In this document: positions 1-10,390 of the stretch, piece by piece
Layout of the letters: each line of letters opens with the position of its first letter
Position numbering within the stretch: position 1 is the first letter of the stretch
Origin: Darksidea phi
Taxonomy: Eukaryota; Ascomycota; Dothideomycetes; Pleosporales; Lentitheciaceae
DNA: 64,000 nucleotides
Direction of reading: 5' to 3'
Assembly: GCA_030770425.1 (NCBI GenBank)
Contig: JASJFT010000034.1
Coordinates: forward strand, 124,001 to 188,000
Made by a program: the position numbers and the translations under genes
Notes under the pieces: model-generated
The model's input: only the letters and a program-made list of their open reading frames with translations
Databases searched by the model: none
Told to the model about the DNA's origin: nothing

Positions 1-439
1 TAACGGATGACTAGATTCATCGCTTTAATGTGGAAAAATAGGCTCGCATTGGAACAATCGCCGAACATCGGCCGCGAGTTGTTCGCCCATTACTCAACCA
101 CGACGACCTTTTGGAGATGAATATCCACGCGGAAATAAAAAGTGGTCACATCACTGGCATCGTCGACTGGGGGTCTCGAAATATATTCTTAGCTTCTAGA
201 CTTTATCATACTAGCTCTTTTATTCTAACTATAAGTTCCTCCGGACGCAGTTCTGGAAGACTTTCTACGGAGTTACTGGATAACTTTCGTATCCTGATCG
301 GGGGGCAATCGAAGTTGGGAGGGCATTTGGACTGTTCCGAACCTACGGTTTTAATCGTCGACCTGAGAAGTATAACGCAGCGCCTCTTCAAGAGGGAGAC
401 CAGGAATTTATATACCTCGAGGCATTGTGCCTGACTTAG
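1..439 (+). pseudogene. Decayed APH/aminoglycoside phosphotransferase-like fungal gene, 5' end outside or lost
   Basis: Conceptual translation in shifting frames recovers the C-terminal part of a fungal APH-family (phosphotransferase enzyme family) protein. One frame (about 45-180) reads through a degenerate catalytic loop into HITGIVDW, the Asp-containing metal-binding segment. A second frame (248-439) reads FWKTFYG, then a TAA at 281-283, then FGLFRTYGFNRR and EFIYLEALCLT before the terminal TAG at 437-439. At least two frame changes and one internal stop show it is dead. The catalytic His-x-Asp reads as NHDD, so the first position also looks lost. The AT-rich surroundings fit RIP. The family assignment rests on motif memory only. 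Confidence 0.6.
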
Positions 440-1680
440 GCTAGTTTACCGTCAGTCGCTCTTAGCTTACTGTAGCCTTTACGTTGCACGAATAACAGGA
501 TTGCTTTCGCACACTCAATACGAGGCCACCCGATCCAAGGTCCCCTTCCGTGACAATGTATCAGGGGTTTTTCATCTCGTAGTTGAAAAGCTGGGGTAGC
601 AATTCTGTATTGAACGCAGTAAAGGAGTATGCTATATTCCACCCAATATAGTAATTTCCTCTTAGAGTAGAGAGGACACCAATGATAGGCTTTAGGTAGG
701 CGTCCATGCTGACACACCGCCTATCAACTGCATCGTTCCCAACTTATGTCGCTCTCTGTCTCTCTTACCCCCAGCGACATGCACACTCGTAAAAGAAATG
801 CACTTTCTAAACCTATCTAATTACCCAAGAGCAGTGCCGTAACTGCATACTAGCGGTACGAACTACTAGGACAAAAGCCGCAGAAATAACGGTAACAATG
901 GTAGAAACTTGAAGACTGGCAGACTCTCGGTATATACAATATCCGTTTAATACTTCTTGTAACTAGTGGCCGAGTTGTCTGGGCGTACCTTGGACTTTTA
1001 TAAAATCTCTAGGAGACTGATTTTCATCGACTAGCTCTCCTAGGTCTATCGAGATGGGCTTGTTAGTGAAAACTTGGTAGGACTTTTTATCTTTCTTGGT
1101 TCCGTGTTTGGCTTGGAAGTAGATTGTAGGGATAGAAGCTATAAGGAAGTGAAAAATGGAAGAAAAGTTGTTGCCTAAAAGTTAGTTAATAGAGGGTTGA
1201 TGAAGAGAGGGTTGGACGGTCTAGGTTCGGAGTAGAGGTGGATTGTGGAATGAGTTTTGCTGTTGGTGTTGGTGTACGGTTTTATGACTACATATCCGCT
1301 ACATTGATGCGTTTGTTTTGTCATGGCTTCACATTCATCGCGTTCTGCCTCCTTCCCCGTCGCACTACCCTTTCCAACTCAACAACGTTAAAACGCTGTC
1401 TTTCATAACCGACTTCCCAAACCAGCAGTCATCGCGAAAGGGAAGCCGAGAACCCAGAGTACTCCTAAGGTGCTCTAGACTGCGTGCGACCTCATTGTCG
1501 ATACAGGTACGTTCCCATCGTAGCCTATATCAGGATGGAAGAATGCGATCGAATGCTTGTTTGGGGTTGCTGGATGTTGGATATCCTTGTCCGTGGAGCT
1601 CCCGCTGTTGGAGGCGTCAAGTCCGTATTCGACAGAGCGCTAGATGCGATCCGTACTGCCTTTTTATCCACGCTCAGTCC
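440..1680. other. Gene-free AT-rich stretch
   Basis: Open frames here are short and resemble no family I know. Base composition is AT-rich with many TA dinucleotides, as in RIP-mutated fungal DNA. The part at about 550-640 is a diverged copy of sequence at about 42.9 kb (separate entry). From about 1,320 onward the open plus-strand frames are shadows of the PRP38 C-terminal region on the other strand. Confidence 0.5.
550..640. repeat. Dispersed repeat R1, diverged partner of R2 at 42.9 kb
   Basis: By eye this stretch aligns in direct orientation with 42,900-42,990. Both contain an AAGCTGGGGTA core followed by CAA, a GTATTG, and CAGTRAAG, then a CTATAT. Identity is roughly 70 percent, and many differences are C/T or G/A transitions. 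The full extent and the element type are unknown. No coding potential is conserved between the copies. Confidence 0.5.
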
Positions 1681-2574
1681 TTATCGACCATTACGACTCT
1701 CAACGCTCGAACTCCTCCTCCTCCTGTAGTCTTCACTCCTGCTCCTGCTCCTGCTCCTGCTCCTACTCCTACTAGACCCTCTACTCCCCCTGCTCCTACT
1801 CCTACTAGATCCTCTACTCCCCCTGCTCCGATCGTCTTCATCCATAGCATCTACCTCATCTGCCAATGGGCTTTCTCTCGGTTCCAGCATCTCTAGATCT
1901 TCCAAGATACTCCGAGGCGGCATCTTCCATAAGCTCGTAGCGCATATCCGGTCCTTGGTCAACAGGTCATCCACGAATTGGTCTACATATGTCAACGTAA
2001 ACCCGTCCTTCGTTCGTCGTTTGATCTTTCGGAGGTCGGTGAGCAGCGGCTCGAGCGTGTTGTAGATGGCGACGGGCTCCCAGGCGAGGCGGATGTAGAA
2101 GGCGGCGAGGCAGCGTAAGTACTTGAATGCACCAAGCTTTCCGGCTGCGTTGAGATCTGCTTCCTTCTTCTCGCCGTCCGCGTCTCCGTTGCGCTCTTCT
2201 TTGGCCTCCTCGTCTCCGTCCTTCATTTCTTCGTCCTCGTCCTCATCCTCCCGAAAATTCAGAAACTCCAGTATGATCTCTTTGTCGGGCACAAGCTGCA
2301 GCAGCTTGAAAGCGAGGCAGAGGAATGGCGTTGGCTTGCCCATGATGCCCGTTGTGCCACCGATGAATTTGAGCTCCGCCGCACGGTCGCATAATGTTGC
2401 CGCATTCAGACCGAAACATTGCTCTTTCCAATAATATGACTCTGTTATGCGATCGCGCACACCCTTCTCGAAGAGGAGCGCAGGGTTCTGGCCACGGATG
2501 AGGGCGCCTGTGTAACCGCGGTCGTCGAGCAGCGCCCTCGCGTCGGCCTTGTCGTATGCGGGTTTCGTCGACAT
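1681..2574 (-). CDS. prp38: PRP38-family pre-mRNA splicing factor
   Basis: Intronless gene for 297 residues. PRP38 is a component of the U4/U6.U5 tri-snRNP needed for spliceosome activation in the nucleus. The PRP38 domain fills residues about 14-210, with GALIRGQNPALL, ESYYWKEQCFGL, GKPTPFLCLAFKLLQL and the later KYLRCLAAFYIRL and YVDQFVDDLL. An acidic, low-complexity Glu/Asp insertion splits the domain near residues 108-140. The C-terminus is an RS domain of alternating Arg-Ser followed by RRRRSSS, encoded by a CT-rich hexamer-like tract at about 1,740-1,830. The frame stays open 76 codons further upstream, but that extension is not family-like, so I chose the ATG at 2,574, whose MSTKPAYDKADAR start leads straight into the domain. 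Divergent from the next gene with 352 bp between starts. Confidence 0.93.
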   Translation of the reverse strand: MSTKPAYDKADARALLDDRGYTGALIRGQNPALLFEKGVRDRITESYYWKEQCFGLNAATLCDRAAELKFIGGTTGIMGKPTPFLCLAFKLLQLVPDKEIILEFLNFREDEDEDEEMKDGDEEAKEERNGDADGEKKEADLNAAGKLGAFKYLRCLAAFYIRLAWEPVAIYNTLEPLLTDLRKIKRRTKDGFTLTYVDQFVDDLLTKDRICATSLWKMPPRSILEDLEMLEPRESPLADEVDAMDEDDRSRGSRGSSRSRSRGSRGSSRSRSRSRSRSRSEDYRRRRSSSVESRNGR

Positions 2575-2926
2575 GGCGGCGGCGGTGGCCGTGTCGGTGA
2601 GTGTTGGGCTGATATCGCGTAATGTTTGCCCTGAGCGGTTCGGTACCTTGGTATCGCGGAAGTGGTGGGGTCTTGAACTAGAAATCATAGGATGGCGTCG
2701 CGAATTGAGGTGAAAATCGCGCCAAGACTTCCTTATCGATTGTTGCTCCTCCCAACTTCTAGTAAACAGAAATGCCCTACCGCGGTGGATGCACTCCACC
2801 ACGTCACACAGTACATTTCACGACATATACGATAGCACGAGCTCCTTCTTCCATTTCCCATGCGCTACATTCACTGAGGATCTATGCCCTTTTGATACCT
2901 ATTTGCATATTTACATTCGCTTCAAC
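2575..2926. promoter_or_regulatory. Shared divergent promoter region
   Basis: This 352-bp gap separates the divergent starts of the PRP38 gene and the GT8-like gene and must hold both promoters. I see no clear TATA box, only a CT-rich stretch near 2,840-2,900 typical of fungal transcription starts. Confidence 0.4.
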
Positions 2927-4210
2927 ATGGGCAGATTGCTGCTCACATCTGGGCAGGTTTCTGTCGTGTTTTCGGCTGTAATAGGTACGCTGGGATATAT
3001 TGTTGTCTTGGGATTGCGCGCTGACTGGAGCAGTATTCCTATTCACGCTTGCGCTCTTTCTCTCCGGCTATGTGCTGCAGCAGAGATATGTGCACACACT
3101 GCAAGCAGCGATCAGGCCGCACCTTCCCAAACCGCTGCCCGCAGCCAAACCGATACAGCCGCCAACACTAGACGTGAAGTGGGCGAGGCCAGTGGGAGGG
3201 AGACCAGACGTCGACGAGACGATCGACCAATTGATAGCGGGGGAGACGCTCGACTGGAGCCGGTTGGGCTACGTGCAAGTGGTCAAGGAGTTCGCCGAGC
3301 TGTGCAGCGCTGTGATGCTGCTTGCAGATTTACAGAGGCTGAGAAGCCCTGCGACAAGGATTCTAATGTTCCCAAAAGTCTGGTTGAAGGAACGAAATGA
3401 TGGCGACGAGTATGATGCGCAGATGAGTACGACGATGCGGCTTCTAAGGGCAGCGGCAAGGCGCCATGGTGTTACGCTGATTCCGATGGAGACGATAGTC
3501 GATGGGGCAGATGGTAAATTGAACGGCCCCTTGCATGAGCATCAACGACTAACCTCACCCTAGATTCACTAGCTTCCTCATACTCGCTCGCCAGCCTCTA
3601 TTCTCTCACCAACTATGAGCGGATACTCTACCTCCAGGGCCCAGGCGTGCTGCTGGATGCATCGGCTCTGGACTCGCTGCTTGCTTTCTCCAGATCCGAG
3701 CCGATGGCTGCATACCCAGCCACGCCGGAGCGGACAGACCTTTCGGTATCGCTCCTCTTGGTGCATCCATCTCACGAGAGCTTCCGACAGTTGAAGGAGG
3801 CGCGCGCGTCCAAGCCCGTGTCAGATCTGGACCTCTTCCGACAAACGTTCGCCGCGCCACAGTCACTGATCTCAGAATGGTCGCTCTCGATGGGAAATGT
3901 CGTGTACGAGTCGCAGCACCTGCGCGACGCGATGGACGGCTTTAATCTGACCGTCTTCGAGGCAGCCACGACGTACGTGCGTCTTTCGGACCCCGAGCTG
4001 CCTGGGCCAGAATATGATGTGCCGTATAGCGACAGGGTGCATGTCCGCCCCAAGGATGAACAAGCGCGCGAGGCCTGGGAGACGCTGTATGAAAGGTTCC
4101 GGCAGCGGCGCATGGAGGTGTGCGGGCTTGATCTGGAGTATTGGGAGCGGCCGCAGCTGCAGGCGGACGGCACGGACGATGTACATGAAGGCACGGCCGC
4201 AGAACTATAA
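2927..4210 (+). CDS. GT8-like Golgi type II membrane glycosyltransferase
   Basis: Three exons: 2927-2984, 3034-3513 and 3564-4210. The introns (49 and 50 nt) carry GTACGC...CAG and GTAAAT...TAG ends with CTGAC and CTAAC branch points. The product is 394 residues. The N-terminus has one hydrophobic anchor that crosses the first splice joint (VFLFTLALFLSGYVL), then a Pro-rich stem. The lumenal part reads ILMFPKVWLKE, TTMRLLRAAARR, then YSLASLYSLTNYERILYLQ and GVLLDASALDSLL, the order seen in fungal GT8-like (glycogenin/GNT1-related) nucleotide-sugar transferases. The usual DxD motif is represented by LLDAS, so catalysis is uncertain. The donor and acceptor sugars cannot be read from sequence. 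Confidence 0.75.
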
Positions 4211-4968
4211 TGAAGGCGGTATACCTGGATGGGAGATTGTTGTTCCCCGCCGAGACATAGCTCCGTGCAATGTGATGGCTGTGCTGGATGGAGGGATTGC
4301 CGGGGATAGATCGGCCTTGGCGCGTGATGTTTAATGGATGGAGCAGGCGGCGGCCGGGCATGACGCAACGGCGACTGGTCGCTCCTGCCGTGCCTGTGCG
4401 ACCATGCAAACCCGATGCGCGGGAAGCCATGGCAGGGCTCTCCATCGTCGTCGTCTTCGCGGGCAAACGAGCTTCACCGGTCGCATTCCGCGTTGCCCGA
4501 CTGCGCCGTTGTATGCAACACGTCCATATTATAGACAGCTGGGTGCCCCGTTCTGCAAACGCGTCTTGGCCGTCGCCGATGCAGAACGGAACGTTTCTTT
4601 GACGGCGAGCGGGCCCGATCCTAGACGTGGTAACCGATCAAGTCCCTTGTGCAGCCTGCTCGCTGGGTCGTTGCTTCCCCGCGAGCCTCAACACCAGCCT
4701 CCCCTCACCCTTCACGCCTACCCACCACCCACCGCCCACCACCCTCCACCCTCTACCCCGACAACCGCGTCGTCAGCCCCCTCTCCGCACCCTCACCATC
4801 CCTATGCCACACGCGCGCGCTGTGCCGCCCCCATTGCCGTCGCTCGCCGCCCGTAGCTGCCATTGTGCCTGCGCATTGCATTCCGCGCCGTTCCCGTAGG
4901 TTCCCGCGGCTTCGTGCAGCAGGTCAGGCCAGGCCAGGGCGTGGCCGCATTCCTTTACCGCCGCTCTT
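4211..4968. promoter_or_regulatory. PKA upstream region, pyrimidine-rich
   Basis: This 758-bp intergenic region lies between the GT8-like stop and the PKA start. At about 4,680-4,800 it is strikingly C-rich with CCACCC and CCTCCACC runs, as is common around transcription starts of housekeeping genes in filamentous ascomycetes. Several open frames overlap it only because of the high GC content. No TATA box is evident. Confidence 0.4.
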
Positions 4969-6527
4969 ATGCCGACTCTCGGGTTCCTGAAGAAGAAGCG
5001 GACGAAGGACTCGAGCGGCTCCAGAGACCTCGATTCGCCCACCTCGCCCATCAAAGACGCCTTCTCGCCCGTCACCCCGACCTCGTCCAAGAACACGCGC
5101 GCCTCGGTTGTCAGCAAGACGTCGACCCACCACGACACGCAGGCCGCGTCGCAGAGCACGCAGGCGACGACAGCCCCGTCCCACAAGCCCGCCGACTCGA
5201 TGAACCCGTCGTACCCGCAGCAGGCCTATGCTACCCCGCAGGCGTCTCCCGAGCCCTTCCAGCAGACATCACACAACGTCGCGAGCATCCAGAACCTGAT
5301 CCATCCCTCCAACAACGCCAACGCCAACGCCTACCAGCAGCAGCAGCAGCCCAAGCCCGCCAATGGCCCCGTTCCCCAGTCGCAGCCCTCGCAGCCCGCG
5401 CAGGTGCCGCGCCAGACAAAGGGCAAATACACCCTGGGCGACTTCCAGATCCAGCGCACTCTCGGAACCGGCAGCTTCGGCCGCGTGCATCTTGTGCAGT
5501 CCAAGCACAACCAGCGCTTCTATGCCGTCAAAGTGCTGAAGAAGGCGCAGGTGGTCAAGATGAAGCAGGTCGAACACACCAACGACGAGCGTAGGATGCT
5601 GCAGCAAGTCAAACACCCATTCTTAATCACCCTCTGGGGCACTTTCCAGGACTCAAAGAACCTGTACATGGTCATGGACTTTGTCGAAGGCGGTGAGCTG
5701 TTCAGTTTGCTGCGCAAGTCGCAGGTAAGCATTGCAGCCCATTGCCTGATTTAATCCGCTCATCCATGCAGCGATTCCCCAATCCAGTCGCGAAATTCTA
5801 CGCAGCCGAGGTCACGCTCGCCCTAGAATACCTGCATGCCCAGAACATCATCTACCGCGATCTCAAACCCGAAAATCTGCTGCTGGACCGGCACGGCCAT
5901 CTGAAGATTACCGACTTTGGTTTTGCCAAAGAGGTCCCCGACATCACCTGGACGTTGTGCGGCACGCCCGATTACCTCGCGCCTGAAGTGGTAGCCTCAA
6001 AGGGCTACAACAAATCCGTAGACTGGTGAGTTCTTTGTTAGACTTCGCCCAGCATGTGATGCTGACCATGAAAGGTGGTCGCTTGGCATCCTCATCTTTG
6101 AAATGCTCTGTGGCTTCACGCCCTTCTGGGACGGCGGCTCCCCTATGAAGATATACGAGAATATTCTGAGGGGGCGGGTGAAATATCCGCCTTATATCCA
6201 CCCTGATGCCCAGGACTTGCTCCAGAAGCTCATCACACCTGATCTCACCAAGCGATTGGGCAATCTTCACGGCGGCAGCAAGGACGTTATGAACCACCCT
6301 TGGTTTGCGGAAGTCACATGGGAGCGACTACAAAAGAAGGACATTGATGCGCCATATGTGCCGCCAGTAAGAGCAGGTGTTGGCGATGCCAGCCAGTTTG
6401 ACAAGTACCCCGAAGAGACAGAGGCCTACGGGCAAACGGGAGATGACCCGTAAGTTGCGTTCATCCATTTGAAGGACGCAGTCACTAATGTAGCTTCAGC
6501 CACGGACATCTATTTCCCGACTTCTAA
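4969..6527 (+). CDS. pkaC: cAMP-dependent protein kinase catalytic subunit
   Basis: Four exons: 4969-5724, 5772-6025, 6075-6449 and 6500-6527. All joints keep frame, giving 470 residues. A Ser/Pro/Gln-rich N-terminal extension of about 150 residues, typical of filamentous fungi, precedes the AGC kinase domain. The glycine loop GTGSFGRV is at 166-173, the ATP-binding Lys is K188 in FYAVKVL, the catalytic loop is YRDLKPEN (Asp282), DFG is at 300-302, and the activation-loop [14 protein letters not shown] carries the phospho-Thr equivalent of T197 at about residue 313. The short last exon supplies the hydrophobic tail ending HLFPDF, which docks on the N-lobe. The start [14 protein letters not shown] resembles known fungal orthologues. 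It acts downstream of cAMP in growth, morphogenesis and nutrient sensing. Confidence 0.95.
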
Positions 6528-7617
6528 CCGAGTTTTTGCTGCTTTCTACTCCTCCGACCGAAGAAAATCACCTCTGCGGACACTTCTGCAATCCGCCTTC
6601 TTGTTCGCTCCTTGGCTGCTCTTCTCGGTGATGTCTCAGGTAGTCATCTACGGCGTCGATTACTTTACAACCATTACTCAAAGAAAACGCCGGTCCTATT
6701 TTTGGGCCCATGTATTCCTCTCCTATGCTACCTCAACAGGTTTATTTTTACTGTCCTGAAGTCTTTCGACTCACACTTCTTTTGAGTATATGCTGTCGCA
6801 AGGGATTCGCTGGCGCTTGGTCGGGTACGGGCTGTCCTCTCTGCGTCAGGCTTTCGTCAGAGAGCAATCTGTTGTCGGGCTATATGCTCTGGCTAGGTGG
6901 TGTACTCATTACACTAAGGATGGGGCGATGACGAGGGTGTTTCTCGGGGCTTGGTGGCGGTCTGGACCGCATATCAATGGTCATGCGAGTTGAGGGGTAC
7001 TGAATTGGAACGGCCATTAGGAATAGGATAGCCCTGAGACGTTGTTATTGGTATCATTGAATATTGAGAGCCAAAATCATGAATCGATGCTCGCTGCATG
7101 TGAGCGTGATGACACAACACTAGCGACATGGAACAGTTGGGTCGCTTCACTTGGCACGGACGGAAACTTGGTTCTCGGGCCGTGCGCGGAACACCCCACA
7201 TTGCCCCTTCCGATCCAGTTTCCGGTCCTAACCTCTACCACCTCTAGCAATGCCCAGGACTAATTTCAAGCCCGGGGTCTCTACCACTTTGAGATGATTG
7301 CCGACATGCAATAGCACAGCGGGCCGTAAACAGAGTCGATTCCATGAACAGCAAGCTCATATCTCGAGGACCCCGCCTTACTAGAGCTTCTCCACCACAT
7401 ACGATGGCGTCGTAGAGCGTGCATGTCAAGCGGTTTTTCAGCTAATAGGAGCCTACCCTGCTGCGCCCCGCGAGAACTGCATAGAGATGCAGGTGCTGAT
7501 TTGCTCACCGCAAGCGAGACCGCAACCTGGGCAGCTGGTGCATCATATGTTCTCATATATCACAAGCCCACCGCATCGCGGGGTTCCTTCAAACAGTGTT
7601 GAGCACACACCAACACG
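6528..7617. other. Intergenic region between PKA and P450 genes
   Basis: About 1.1 kb with no frame resembling a protein family. The first few hundred bases should be PKA 3' UTR. The rest should contain the P450 promoter. I see no clear TATA box or repeat. Confidence 0.4.
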
Positions 7618-9224
7618 ATGCCTGAATCTTTGGTTTCGGGTCTCGCCCATAAAGCCACTCCTTCTATTATCTTAGCTTGTGTGGCGGCGGCAGTCTTCAT
7701 CCGCGTCATCTACAGTTACGTTCTTCACCCCCTCTTTTTCTCCCCCCTCCGCCATATTCCTCCGGCCCACCCCGCTGCACGCCTCACTCCATACTGGATA
7801 TCCTATCACCGCCGCAACGGCTCACAAGCCCTCAAACCCATCACCTTAGCACACGCCACCCACGGTCCCATCATCCGCCTTTCTCCCACCGAGATCAGCG
7901 TAGCGTCCTACGAAGGCGCGTGTAGGATATACATCGAAAGAGGCGGGTTTGCGAAGCCGGAATGGTGGGCGGACGCATTCAAGACCTTTGGAGTGCGGAA
8001 CATGGTTAGTAAGATTGGTGGAGTGGGGGATAGGGAGCATCGGGCGAGGAAGAGAGATTTGGGGCCTGTTTACTCGAAGACGTTTCTTGTGGATAATCGG
8101 ACGCTTAGGGGAATTGCTGGGACTGTTTTGGGACGATTGTTGGAGGGAATGGAGAGAGTGGTTGTGGGTAAAGAGGGGGGCGTCATGGAGGTGTTTAACT
8201 TCAACGGCGCTGTTAATGCGGACTTTATAACGGCGTATCAGTTCGGGCCAGCATCACCTTTCAGTACGAATTATACGCAGGATGTCGCTTCGCGGATCGA
8301 CTACTTCAAAAACCACGATGCTTTTCTGAACGATGGTGTGCGGGGGGCCAAGACGTGGCTCGAAAACGACACGGCTGCGAAGTGCGAGAAACTCGCCGCC
8401 GCCGAAAAGAACGGCTCTACAGCGAAGGATTTGAGCACGCACGCTGTCGTATACAGCCAACTACGCAGCCGCGGTCTTCAAGGCAAAGACCTCGCCAGCG
8501 AGCTCCTCGACCACCTCATGGCCGGCGCCGAAGCCCCACGAACGGTCCTAACATATATCCAATGGGAAGTCAGTAAAAACCCACACATCCAAGCCCAGCT
8601 CCGCAACGAAGTTCGGTCTATACTCCCATCCCACTCCTCCTCTTTCATAGAACCACCAGATTTCAAAGCCCTAGACGCCCTCCCCCTCCTCGACGCCGTC
8701 CTCACTGAAACCCTCCGCGTGTACACGCCCACACCAGGCCCACAGCACCGTCTCACACCCCCCGAAGGCACTACTCTACACGGCCATTTCATCCCCGGTG
8801 GTACGCGTATTAGCGCATGTTTATGGACTCTACACCGCAACGCGGACGTGTTTGCTGAACCTGAAGTCTGGGTCCCCGAGCGCTGGCTTACAGACGATAA
8901 AGCAAGATTGGAGGAGATGAGACGCTGGTTTTGGGCGTTTAATAAGGGGAGTCGGGCTTGTGTTGGGAAGGATTTTACGGTTATTGGTAAGTTGTTTTCC
9001 TCTGCATATTCCTGACTTGGTAGGATCATGCATGATGCTGTTTGCTGTGTATATTATGTAGAGAGGTACTGATATTCAATCTAGTCATGAAACTCATCAT
9101 CGCAACACTATACGCTCGCTACGAAACACATATCGTTGAAGACGACGGCATGGCGCAGGCTGATCGCCTTATGGCACAGCCTGAAGGCGAGAGATTGGTG
9201 TTGAGGTTTAAAAAGGTGGCGTAA
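7618..9224 (+). CDS. Cytochrome P450 monooxygenase
   Basis: Two exons, 7618-8986 and 9085-9224, joined in phase 1, give 502 residues. An N-terminal hydrophobic anchor (IILACVAAAVFIRVIYSYV) places it on the ER. Visible P450 landmarks are the K-helix ExxR (about 364-367, TETLRVY), the PERW segment of the meander (VWVPERW), and the heme loop FNKGSRACVGK with Cys448 as thiolate ligand. The I-helix reads AGAEAPRT instead of the usual AGxDTT, so the acid-alcohol pair for oxygen activation is altered. The intron (98 nt) is longer than its neighbours but has GTAAGT and TAG ends. The substrate is unknown and no biosynthetic partner adjoins it. Confidence 0.9.
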
Positions 9225-9428
9225 ATGGTGATACTTGGATTAGCCCCTTTCTCTCGGCACGTTTTTTGTGGTGCTAAGAGGGATTTGTGGTATGAGGAGG
9301 GCGAGGAGAGGGGTGGAGAGAGATGGGTGTATAATGAAGGGCGTTAGTAACTAGTTGGTTGTGATAGTCTGTACCGCTCGTCCCTTATACCTTTTTACTT
9401 ATAACGAGAATGTCGATGTCTATCAAGC

Positions 9429-9517
9429 GCCGTATATATGCCATCGTGACGCAAGCCTTGCCAAAAAGAGCCGTATATATGCCATCGTGACGCAAGCCTT
9501 GCCAAAAAGAGCCGTTT
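9429..9517. repeat. 41-bp perfect tandem duplication plus partial third unit
   Basis: The unit starts GCCGTATATATGCC and recurs exactly 41 bp later (9429 and 9470). A third unit begins at 9511 but diverges after GCCGT. Perfect identity of the two units indicates a recent duplication in non-coding DNA. Confidence 0.9.
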
Positions 9518-9527
9518 ATATAAAATA

Positions 9528-9760
9528 CATCCAGACTACCTTCAGCAACCTATCCTATCCACTAGTCAAAACTGACTAATATACTCACAACACACAAGCG
9601 TCCCCCACACCTCACTACAACGCTCGAAATACCAGCAAAACCCGCAAAATCAGCAAACCCACCAAACCCACCAAAAAAAAGCTATCCGCGCAAAACACAT
9701 CCAGACTACTTCCAATACCCTATCCACTGGTAAAAGATACTATATACTTACAACGTGTAA
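9528..9760. repeat. Degenerate direct repeat pair
   Basis: The segment at about 9,528-9,595 (CATCCAGACTAC, CCTATCCACT, ACTCACAAC) is repeated in degenerate form at about 9,693-9,760 (CATCCAGACTAC, CCTATCCACT, ACTTACAAC). The spacing is about 165 bp, and several of the differences are transitions. Function unknown. Confidence 0.6.
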
Positions 9761-10390
9761 GCTCCTTCCTAGCATACCACAAGGGTTATACGTGTACTAA
9801 ATATCTATCAAGCGTAAAAAATACAATCAATATAAAGCTCTTCTAGGAAGGCTGCAGTGCGCTATCCGTTAGTAAGAAGGTATAGAGTTGGGAGTTATAT
9901 AAGTCCTTGCTATGTACAAGGTATAATTGTGTGCGGCTTAAAGGAGCTTAGGGGCGGGTAGATGCATGTGTCTAAATGCCAAGGGGGATACATATGCAGC
10001 ATAAAAAGGAAAGCGCGGGACAGCTTGAACAAACACCAAACACCCACCAAACATTTCCCTCGTCGGAGAAGGGAATGAAGAAACGAGGAAGATCTGCATA
10101 TAACAGTCGCCAAACATCAATCATCATTAAGAAGAGAGAATTCACTCAGGAAAGGGTATCATTTCAGACGGGACTTAGGCGAAAGAGAAAATCCACTCCA
10201 CCACGTCGCCCCATCACCCCCTCGCAAACCACCAGGCAGCAAGCAGCGCCACCACACCCACTGCAGCCGCCGACCACGGAGCGTTTCTGGTCAACTATCA
10301 GTACTAGCCCTTGTCCGCCACAAGCAAGTTGCCACGAAAAGGCGCATTAATCGGACTGGAGAGACAGAGGGGCTAGAAGATGGCGGACGC

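Larger units (their letters stand above)
9225..10390. other. Convergent intergenic region with local repeats
   Basis: The region lies between the 3' ends of the P450 gene (+) and the CBM48 gene (-). It holds a perfect 41-bp tandem repeat and a second, degenerate repeat pair (separate entries). It also has A-rich CCACCAAA motifs near 9,640-9,680 and AT-rich DNA to about 9,950. No gene is visible. The plus-strand open frame at 9,976-10,350 is compositionally biased and unlike any family I know. Confidence 0.45.

Noticed and set aside
1318..1896. A 192-codon plus-strand frame with Pro/Ala/Thr repeats
   Set aside because: It is the antisense shadow of the PRP38 RS-domain coding repeat.
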